Shown here in pieces: positions 6,449-12,333 of a stretch of 12,631 nucleotides of DNA. The notes beneath the pieces were generated by a model, which worked only from the letters and a program-made list of their open reading frames with translations, had not been told where the DNA came from and did not search any database. The stretch covers positions 1-12,631 of the forward strand of contig DATHBT010000227.1 in assembly GCA_035295985.1 (NCBI GenBank), read 5' to 3'. Numbering within the stretch: the stretch's first letter is position 1; every line of letters begins with the position of its first letter. This DNA comes from JAIVGV01 sp035295985. GTDB lineage: Bacteria > Acidobacteriota > Blastocatellia > Pyrinomonadales > Pyrinomonadaceae. The position numbers and the translations under genes are program-made.

Positions 6449-6561
6449 CTGTTAGCCAAGCGGCAGGAGATGTGTGAAAACCGAAGGCGGGTGGTAACTC
6501 CGAGTGAGTTACCACCCGCCTTCGGTTTTGCTAACGGCTAATAGCTAATCGCTGACAGCTA
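6431..6561. repeat. TTAGCTN heptad element enclosing a 24-bp terminator hairpin
   Basis: The left arm (6432-6457) and right arm (6536-6561) pair over 26 positions. The only three non-Watson-Crick positions are G-T/T-G pairs, so the rightward RNA could pair throughout. The left arm supplies the end of the VOC gene and its stop (6446-6448). The right arm stops one base before the stop codon of the leftward AI-2E gene (6563). Inside sits a separate perfect 24-bp hairpin. The word CGGTTTTGCTAAC at 6523-6535 is shared exactly with the element at 2495. Confidence 0.9.
6477..6529. terminator. Bidirectional intrinsic terminator between convergent VOC and AI-2E genes
   Basis: Bases 6477-6500 and 6506-6529 are perfect 24-base inverted complements around the five-base loop CGAGT. 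The stem begins with AAAA and ends with TTTT, so each strand has a GC-rich hairpin running into U residues. It lies between two convergent stop codons, exactly where a shared terminator is expected. Confidence 0.85.
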
Positions 6562-6562
6562 T

Positions 6563-7933
6563 TCAGCGGGCGACCTTTTCGCCGTCGTCCTCCGCCGCGC
6601 CCGCGCCTTCGTCGTCCCCCGCCTCGCCCTCGCCCTCCGCTTCGTTCACGTCATACACCGCGTCGCCCCCCGCCGCTTCGTACTTCGCCGTTTCTTTTCG
6701 CGCCGTTTCAGCTCCGTCCTGCGCCGCCACGCCCCCTTCCTGCGCGGGCGGCGCGGTGATAGCCTCCTCCGCCGGTTGCAGCAGCGTGGCGACGAGTCCC
6801 TCGTCCTTGCCGCGGTGCTCCATCCAGTGGCGGTAGGAGACGGAGACGATGGCGATTACGGGTATGGCGAGGAAGATGCCGGCGATGCCCGCCAGCTCCG
6901 CGCCGCACAGTATGGCGAGGATGACGGCGAGCGGGTGCAGGTGAATGCCAGAGCCGATGATGCGCGGGTAGGTCACGTAGTCGTGGACGAGGCGCAGGAC
7001 GACGAGGAAGACGGCCGTGCCGACCGCCGTGCCGGGCGAGTAGAAGCTGGCGACGAGGGTGGCGATGATGCCGACGGCCAGCGGCCCGGCGAGCGGGATG
7101 AACTCGAAGACGCCCGCGATGATGCCGAGCACGAGCGCGTACGGGACGCCCAGGAGCATGAAGCCGACGGTGCAGACCACGCCGATGAGCAGGCACGCGA
7201 TCAGTTGCGCGCGGATGTAGGCGGCGAGCGCCGAGTTCACGTCCTGGAACAGCTCGTCGCCGCGCCAGCGCAGCCGCCCGCGCGGCAGCATCCTCAGGGC
7301 CGAGCGGCGGAAGCTGTCGGCGTCTTTGAGCAGGAAGAAGGCGAGTATCGGGATCAGCACGAGCCAGAAGCCGTGCGTGAGGACGAAGGTCGCCGTCTCG
7401 ACGGCCGTCGCCTGCACGTAGTTGCCCAGCGAGGTAATCGTCTGCCCGACGGTCTCGCGCACGGAGTCGCGCGCGGGCGGCGGCAGACGCTGGTAGAACC
7501 GCTCCAAGCTCTGCGCCCGCTCGCTCAGGCCGCGGTAGTAGCCGGGGGCCTTGCGGCCGAGTTCGGTGAACTGCTCGCCGACCTGCGGCAGCAGCACGTA
7601 GAGGGCGACGCCCAGCGAGCCGAAGATGAGGACGTAAACGATGGCGATGGCCGCCACGCGCGGCATCAGTCGCTCCCGGCCGCGGAAGGGGAACGGCCGG
7701 CGGAAGAACTCGACGAGCGGCGCGATCAGGTACGCGAAGAAGACCGAGAGCACGACGAGCAGCAGCACGCCTTCGAGCAGGTAGATGGCCCAGATCGTGC
7801 CCGCGACGCCGATGATGATGAAGATGAGGCGCAGGACGGCCCGCGTCTGCGGCCAGTTGGCGGTAGCCGCGGCGGCGGCGGCCGTCTCGGCCACCTCCTT
7901 CGTCTCCTGCCTGCTGATATTGTGCTCGGCCAT
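6563..7933 (-). CDS. AI-2E family transporter (PerM/UPF0118 type) with acidic C-terminal tail
   Basis: A 456-residue multi-pass membrane protein. The family layout is clear: paired N-terminal helices (about 33-60 and 62-75), a helix at 93-116, the long soluble segment (about 117-182, EQFTELGRKAPGYYRG onward), then five hydrophobic segments from 185 to 366. The conserved GVPYALVLGIIAGVFEFIPL (262-281) and HPLAVILAILCGAELAGIAG (333-352) are family hallmarks. Members export the autoinducer AI-2 or act in sodium/proton antiport; the substrate here cannot be told. Residues 385-456 are a low-complexity Ala/Gly/Glu/Asp tail that is unlike the core. I chose ATG 7933 because the in-frame extension to 8035 translates heptad repeats. 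The gene is last in the leftward order acs, PilZ-like, AI-2E, but large repeat hairpins separate these genes. Confidence 0.88.
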   Translation of the reverse strand: MAEHNISRQETKEVAETAAAAAATANWPQTRAVLRLIFIIIGVAGTIWAIYLLEGVLLLVVLSVFFAYLIAPLVEFFRRPFPFRGRERLMPRVAAIAIVYVLIFGSLGVALYVLLPQVGEQFTELGRKAPGYYRGLSERAQSLERFYQRLPPPARDSVRETVGQTITSLGNYVQATAVETATFVLTHGFWLVLIPILAFFLLKDADSFRRSALRMLPRGRLRWRGDELFQDVNSALAAYIRAQLIACLLIGVVCTVGFMLLGVPYALVLGIIAGVFEFIPLAGPLAVGIIATLVASFYSPGTAVGTAVFLVVLRLVHDYVTYPRIIGSGIHLHPLAVILAILCGAELAGIAGIFLAIPVIAIVSVSYRHWMEHRGKDEGLVATLLQPAEEAITAPPAQEGGVAAQDGAETARKETAKYEAAGGDAVYDVNEAEGEGEAGDDEGAGAAEDDGEKVAR

Positions 7934-7945
7934 CACTAAAAAAGC

Positions 7946-8064
7946 CGTCCGTGGTCGGTAGTCCGTAGTCCGTTGCCCGTGCCAACTCAGCCTGCACGCT
8001 TCGACGTGATGCGGGAGCCGGCGTGGCTCATACAACTGACAACTGACCGCGGACTACTGACAAT
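7946..8064. repeat. Mixed heptad repeats (ACGGACT and CAACTGA types) between PilZ-like and AI-2E genes
   Basis: The left block (7946-7975) on the leftward strand reads as ACGGACT, ACGGACT, ACCGACC, ACGGACG. The right block (8033-8067) reads CAACTGA, CAACTGA, CCGCGGA, CTACTGA, CAATCCA. Only part of the blocks pair: 7961-7972 with 8050-8061, with one mismatch. The middle (about 7976-8030) is GC-rich and unrelated. The left end carries ACGGCTTTTT on the leftward strand, 8 bases before the AI-2E start. The same ten bases sit in front of the M50 start. Confidence 0.75.
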
Positions 8065-8068
8065 CCAC

Positions 8069-8467
8069 TCAATCGTCCTCGTACTCGATCTGCGTGTGGT
8101 CGCGCTCCCAGGTCGAGGCGGGCGTATAGACGAGGCCGCGCCACTCGTCCGATGCGTTGACGAGTTGCAGCGCGGCGAGCGGCTGGACGGGGTTGCGCTC
8201 GACGCGCAGCACCTCGGCAACGGTTTGCAGCCTCACGGCCCGCGCCGCGCCCGCGCCGTCCTCCTCTTCGAGCACGGCCAACTGCACCCGGCCCCCGACG
8301 CGCGGCAGCCTTTCCAAGTGGACGAGCGCGCCCTCCGGCCCAACGTTCTCCGTCTGCCCCTCGGCGATGACGTGCGCCCCCGACTCCTCGTCGTCCCACT
8401 CGGCGCGCACCGGAAAGTAGGCCACGTAGCGCGGCCCCGAACGGTTCTCGGTGAAGTTCTGCGACAT
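8069..8467 (-). CDS. PilZ-like domain protein
   Basis: A 132-residue, probably cytoplasmic protein. The N-terminus has RSGPR (residues 9-13), fitting the RxxxR cyclic-di-GMP motif. NVGPEG (41-46) fits the second motif, (D/N)xSxxG, except that the serine is glycine. Between and after these are beta-rich segments (FPVRAEW, GALVHLERL, GRVQLAVLEEE, VRLQTVAEVLRVER) with the spacing of a PilZ barrel. If the assignment is right it may bind cyclic-di-GMP weakly or have become a structural domain. The sequence is acidic (EEED, EYEDD at the end). The start at ATG 8467 has no good Shine-Dalgarno; a giant palindrome begins nine bases upstream of it. The gene lies between acs and the AI-2E gene. Specific role unknown. 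Confidence 0.6.
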   Translation of the reverse strand: MSQNFTENRSGPRYVAYFPVRAEWDDEESGAHVIAEGQTENVGPEGALVHLERLPRVGGRVQLAVLEEEDGAGAARAVRLQTVAEVLRVERNPVQPLAALQLVNASDEWRGLVYTPASTWERDHTQIEYEDD

Positions 8468-8475
8468 AAGAACTC

Positions 8476-8637
8476 AAGTGATGAGTGATGAGTGATGAGT
8501 GATGAGTCGAAACAAGCTGTTAGCGATTAGCTGTTAGCTGTTAGCCAGAAAAAGAACCCCTCGTTTGGCTAACAGCTAATAGCCAATAGCTAATCGCTTT
8601 CTTCTACTCATCACTCATCACTCATCACTCATCACTT
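8476..8637. repeat. Nested two-family heptad palindrome filling the acs-PilZ gap
   Basis: The outer arms at 8476-8507 (GTGATGA four times plus flanks) and 8606-8637 are perfect 32-base inverted complements. Six bases on each side separate them from inner arms at 8514-8547 and 8566-8599, made of the unrelated TTAGCTN family and matching at 29 of 34 positions. The loop is 18 bases (8548-8565). The gap between the acs stop (8644) and the PilZ-like start (8467) is 176 bases, so 162 of them belong to this structure. RNA from acs would fold it before reaching the PilZ-like gene. Confidence 0.95.
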
Positions 8638-8643
8638 CTCCTT

Positions 8644-10614
8644 TCATTCCTCCTCCTGCGCGCGGAGGCGTTCGAGGACGGAGAAGTCTTCGAGCGTGGT
8701 CACGTCGCCGGAGACCGACCCCGACGCGGCGATCTCGCGCAGCAGCCGGCGCATGATCTTGCCGGAGCGCGTCTTCGGCAGCGCGTCCGAAAACCTTATC
8801 TCGTCCGGCCGGGCGAGCGCGCCGATCTCCTTCTGGACGTGGCGGCGCAACTGCTCCTTCAACTCGTCCGACGACTGCCGCGTGCCTTCGAGCGTGACGA
8901 AGGCGACGACGGCCTGCCCCTTCAACTCGTCGGGCCGCCCGACGACCGCGGCCTCCGCGACCGCCTCGTGCGAGACGAGCGCGCTCTCGATCTCCATCGT
9001 GCCGAGGCGGTGGCCGCTGACGTTAATGACATCATCAACGCGGCCCATGATCCAGAAATAGCCGTCGCGGTCGCGCCGCGCGCCGTCGCCCGCGAAGTAC
9101 GTGCCCTCGATCTCGCCGAAGTAGGTCTGCCGGTAGCGCTCGTCGTCGCCCCAGATCGTCCTGAGCATAGAGGGCCACGGGCGGCGGATGACGAGGTAGC
9201 CGCCCATCCCGTCCTCGACCGGCTCGCCCTGCTTCGTCATGATCGCGACATCGACGCCGGGCAGGGGCTTCGTCGCCGAGCCGGGCTTGGTCGGCGTCGC
9301 GCCCGGAAGCGGCGAGATCATGATGCCGCCCGTCTCGGTCTGCCACCACGTATCCACGATGGGGCAGCGCCCGCCGCCGATTGTTTCGCGATACCACATC
9401 CACGCCTCCGGGTTGATCGGCTCGCCGACCGTGCCGAGCAGGCGAAGGCTTGAGAGATCGTGGCGGCGGGGCCACTGCTCGCCCCACTTGACGAAGGCGC
9501 GGATGGCGGTCGGCGCGGTGTAGAAGATGCTGACGCGGTGGCGCTCGATGAGCCGCCAGAAGCGGTCGGGCTCCGGGTGGTTAGGCGCGCCCTCGTACAT
9601 CAGCACGGTCGCGCCGTTCGAGAGCGGGCCGTACACGACGTAACTGTGGCCCGTCACCCAGCCGATGTCGGCCGTGCACCAGTAGGTGTCGTCATCCTTG
9701 AGATCGAAGACCCACTTCGTCGTCAGGTGCGCCCACAGCAGGTAGCCGGCCGTCGTGTGCAGGATGCCTTTGGGTTTCCCGGTCGTGCCCGACGTGTAGA
9801 GGATGAAGAGCGGGTGCTCGCTGTCGAGTTCTTCGGCGGGGAAGTGCGACGAGGCCGACTCGATGACCGACTCGGCCAGCTCGTGCCACCAGTGGTCGCG
9901 CCCCGCCTGCATCTTGATCGGCGACCCCGTGCGGCGGAACACGACGCAGCTTTTGACCGTCGGCGTCTGTTTCAAGGCTTCGTCAACGGCGTCCTTGAGC
10001 CGGATTTCCGTGCCGCGCCGGTACGCGCCGTCGGCCGTAACGACCAGCTTGCAGCCGGCGTCGTTGATGCGGTCGATCAGCGCGGCAGCGGAGAAGCCGG
10101 CGAAGATGACCGAGTGGGTCGCGCCGATGCGCGCGCAGGCGAGCATCGCCACGGCCAGTTCGGGCACGAGCGGCATGTAGAGCGCGACCCGGTCGCCGCG
10201 CTCGACGCCCAGTTTTTTCAGCACGTGCGCGAAGCGGCAGACGTGACGGTAGAGCTGCTGGTAGGTGAGCGTGCGCACCTCGCCCGGCTCGCCCTCCCAG
10301 ATGATCGCGGCCTTGTTGCGCCGCCAGGTCGAAAGGTGACGGTCGAGGCAGTTGTACGAGACGTTCGTGCGCCCGCCGACGAACCACTCGGCATGTGGCG
10401 GCTCCCACTTCAAGACCGCGTCCCAACGTTTGAACCAGTGAATCTCTTCGGCCATGCGCGCCCAAAACTCTTCGGGCGCGTCCTCGGCCTCGCGCCGCAG
10501 CCGCTCGTACTCCTCCATCGAAGGGATGCGCGCGGAGGCGGCGAACTCCGCCGGCGGCTCGAAGACGCGCTCTTCGTGGAGGACGGATTCGATGTTGGTG
10601 GTTGACGAGGACAT
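8644..10614 (-). CDS. acs: Acetyl-CoA synthetase (AMP-forming)
   Basis: A full-length 656-residue cytoplasmic enzyme that converts acetate, CoA and ATP to acetyl-CoA through acetyl-AMP. The N-terminal ACAS region is present (EEFWARMAEEIHWFKRWD, 48-65; GRTNVSYNCLDRH, 81-93). The ATP loop YTSGTTGKPKG is at 273-283. DTWWQTETGG (421-430) holds the tryptophan that closes the acetate pocket and selects short acids. GRVDDVINVSGHRLGTMEIE (524-543) is the hinge-side signature. SGKIMRRLLR (617-626) contains Lys619, the catalytic lysine that is acetylated by Pat-type enzymes in other bacteria. The start at ATG 10614 has only a poor Shine-Dalgarno. The gene diverges from the M19 dipeptidase across a 251-base gap and is followed by the nested palindrome. 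Confidence 0.97.
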   Translation of the reverse strand: MSSSTTNIESVLHEERVFEPPAEFAASARIPSMEEYERLRREAEDAPEEFWARMAEEIHWFKRWDAVLKWEPPHAEWFVGGRTNVSYNCLDRHLSTWRRNKAAIIWEGEPGEVRTLTYQQLYRHVCRFAHVLKKLGVERGDRVALYMPLVPELAVAMLACARIGATHSVIFAGFSAAALIDRINDAGCKLVVTADGAYRRGTEIRLKDAVDEALKQTPTVKSCVVFRRTGSPIKMQAGRDHWWHELAESVIESASSHFPAEELDSEHPLFILYTSGTTGKPKGILHTTAGYLLWAHLTTKWVFDLKDDDTYWCTADIGWVTGHSYVVYGPLSNGATVLMYEGAPNHPEPDRFWRLIERHRVSIFYTAPTAIRAFVKWGEQWPRRHDLSSLRLLGTVGEPINPEAWMWYRETIGGGRCPIVDTWWQTETGGIMISPLPGATPTKPGSATKPLPGVDVAIMTKQGEPVEDGMGGYLVIRRPWPSMLRTIWGDDERYRQTYFGEIEGTYFAGDGARRDRDGYFWIMGRVDDVINVSGHRLGTMEIESALVSHEAVAEAAVVGRPDELKGQAVVAFVTLEGTRQSSDELKEQLRRHVQKEIGALARPDEIRFSDALPKTRSGKIMRRLLREIAASGSVSGDVTTLEDFSVLERLRAQEEE

Positions 10615-10865
10615 AAGTCTTGACCAAAAAACTCCCGCCGCGTTCGCCCGCGCGGCGCGCTCCGTACTATTTCAGTCGTGCCGATTTACCGTCCTGTGTA
10701 CCACAGAAACGCGCGGCGCGACAACGACTCGGCCCGCGCCCCGCCGCCGCCGGCGAGAACCCCGCGCGGCCCGCGTCGCGCCCTTGACGCGCGCGCCAAA
10801 TCTGTCGGAGCATCAGGGGCGAAAACGGCCCCGACCGCAAAACCACTCCGCAGGTGAATCGTCAG
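10615..10865. other. Divergent intergenic region between acs and the M19 dipeptidase
   Basis: This 251-base, very GC-rich gap must hold both promoters. I found no convincing -35/-10 pair in either direction. TTGACG at 10784-10789 has no -10 at the right distance, and TACTAT at 10665-10670 has no -35. A 13-base inverted repeat CTGTG-TAC-CACAG lies at 10694-10706, a possible operator. Short stems occur at about 10637-10658 and, close to the dipeptidase start, 10816-10832 (GGGGC/GCCCC). Unlike most gaps in the window it contains no heptad array. Confidence 0.5.
10852..10857 (+). promoter_or_regulatory. Shine-Dalgarno of the M19 dipeptidase, favouring ATG 10866
   Basis: AGGTGA is followed by eight bases and ATG at 10866. 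The alternative GTG at 10854 overlaps this site, so it would use up the ribosome binding sequence itself. Confidence 0.65.
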
Positions 10866-12206
10866 ATGAGACTCAGCAAACACGGCCGCGCCCTCTCGCT
10901 CTGCCTCCTCGCCGCCCTCGCCGCCGCGCCCGCGCTTTCGCAGCAGCGGCAGAGCGCCCGGCAGACGCCAGTCACAGACACGCTGCGCGCCGACGGGACG
11001 ACCGGGCCGGCGCGCGACGAGAAGTTGTGGCAGAAGGCTCTGAAGCTGCACCGCTCCTCCATCGTCGTCGACACGCACAACGACATCCTCTCGATCATGC
11101 TCGACGAGAATTACGACCTCGGCACGCCCTCGGTCGGCAAGTACCACACCGACATCGCGCGCATGAAGGAGGGGGGGCTGACGGCCGAGTTCTTCTCCGT
11201 CTATGTGGATCGCACCTACGCGGAGAAGGGGGGCGCGGCCCGCCGCGCGCTCGATCTCATCGACGTGACCTACCGCGCCGCCGAGCGCCACCCGAACGAT
11301 CTAGTTATGGCCTACACGGCGGAAGACATCCGCCGCGCGAAGAAGCAGAAGAAGATCGCCGCGCTGATGGGCATCGAGGGCGGCCACGCCATCGAGGACT
11401 CGCTCTTCGCCCTGCGCGACTTCTACCGCCTCGGCGTGCGCTACATGACCCTGACGCACAACAACACGAACAACTGGGCCGACGCCTGCTGCGACGCCTC
11501 AAAGCACAACGGCCTCTCGGAGTTCGGCAAAGAGGTGGTGCGCGAGATGAACCGCATCGGAATGCTCGTTGACGTGTCGCACGTCTCCGACAAGACGATG
11601 GCGGACGTGTTCGACACGACAACCGCGCCCGTCATCGCCTCGCACTCCTCGGCGCGTGCCCTCGCCGACCGGCCGCGCAACATCCCGGACGATCTGTTGC
11701 GTCGGTTCAAGCAGAACGGCGGCGTCGTGATGATCAATTTTTATCCCGTCTTCCTCGACCAGAAGGCGATTGAGGCGAGCGCCGCGCGCGACGCGCGGCT
11801 GAAGCCGGAGCGCGACCGCCTGCGCGCGCAGTTCAAAGACGATCCCAGGCGGCTCGAAGAGGAGTTGAATAAACTGACGGCCGCGAACCCGCTGCCGCCG
11901 ACGCCGCTCTCCGTCCTCATCGACCACTTCGATCACGTCGCGAAGGTCGCAGGCATCGATCACGTCGGCATCGGCTCGGACTTCGACGGCGTGCCGTACC
12001 TGCCCGTGGGGATGGAGGACGTCTCGAAGCTCCCCGCGATCACCTACGAGCTGCTGCGGCGCGGCTACAGCGAGCGCGACGTGCGCAAGGTCTTGGGGGA
12101 AAACTTCCTGCGGGCTTTTGCCCAGGCCGAGCGCGTCGCGCGCGCTTCGCAGGGTCGTTTGAGCGGCGAGGGGAGCGTCAGGCAGATCGGCGACGCGAAG
12201 CGTTAG
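10866..12206 (+). CDS. Exported M19 family membrane-type dipeptidase
   Basis: A 446-residue zinc dipeptidase of the renal dipeptidase family, which hydrolyses dipeptides (some members accept D-residues). A signal peptide is evident: MRLSKHGR, a hydrophobic core (9-20), and probable cleavage after ALS at 25, so it should act in the periplasm or outside. The metal ligands are all present: VDTHND gives His71 and Asp73, GIEGG gives the bridging Glu171, DVSHVSD gives His239 and ASHSSAR gives His260. GIGSDFDG (368-375) is the usual C-terminal family signature. An extra charged, alpha-helical insert (about 300-345) lies before LIDHFDHV. ATG 10866 is preferred over GTG 10854 because of the AGGTGA site. 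It is followed by a strong terminator. Cell-wall peptide turnover or nutrient scavenging are possible roles. Confidence 0.93.
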   Translation: MRLSKHGRALSLCLLAALAAAPALSQQRQSARQTPVTDTLRADGTTGPARDEKLWQKALKLHRSSIVVDTHNDILSIMLDENYDLGTPSVGKYHTDIARMKEGGLTAEFFSVYVDRTYAEKGGAARRALDLIDVTYRAAERHPNDLVMAYTAEDIRRAKKQKKIAALMGIEGGHAIEDSLFALRDFYRLGVRYMTLTHNNTNNWADACCDASKHNGLSEFGKEVVREMNRIGMLVDVSHVSDKTMADVFDTTTAPVIASHSSARALADRPRNIPDDLLRRFKQNGGVVMINFYPVFLDQKAIEASAARDARLKPERDRLRAQFKDDPRRLEEELNKLTAANPLPPTPLSVLIDHFDHVAKVAGIDHVGIGSDFDGVPYLPVGMEDVSKLPAITYELLRRGYSERDVRKVLGENFLRAFAQAERVARASQGRLSGEGSVRQIGDAKR

Positions 12207-12233
12207 GCCGCGGCCTGACTCGCGGGAAGAAAA

Positions 12234-12276
12234 AGAGGGCGCGCGGCGTTCGTGATATCAACGCCGCGCGCCCTTT
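12234..12276. terminator. Bidirectional intrinsic terminator after the dipeptidase
   Basis: The 15-base arms at 12236-12250 and 12260-12274 are perfect inverted complements, very GC-rich (AGGGCGCGCGGCGTT), around a nine-base loop, with two more pairs possible at the base. Rightward only TTT follows, while leftward the stem is followed by a CTTTTTCTT tract. The stronger tail on the leftward strand supports a real leftward gene ending at 12334. Confidence 0.85.
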
Positions 12277-12333
12277 GCTCAGGGCGAGGAAAGTTTAGTC
12301 GCCGCTGTCGGACGAAGTGGTCACGGGCGTGGC

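Noticed and set aside
7934..8035. In-frame N-terminal extension of the AI-2E protein from 8035
   Set aside because: Its translation (including GQRTTDYRPRT) comes from the heptad repeat block and is unlike any family N-terminus.
1109..8637. CRISPR array
   Set aside because: Units are seven bases in direct tandem with no spacers, in several families, and no cas genes are present.
8476..8637. Insertion sequence or MITE with terminal inverted repeats
   Set aside because: There is no target-site duplication that I can see and no transposase, and the arms are tandem heptads. It may still be mobilised in trans, so it is listed as a repeat.
10854..10865. GTG start for the M19 dipeptidase
   Set aside because: It overlaps the AGGTGA Shine-Dalgarno, and the ATG at 10866 begins a proper signal peptide.
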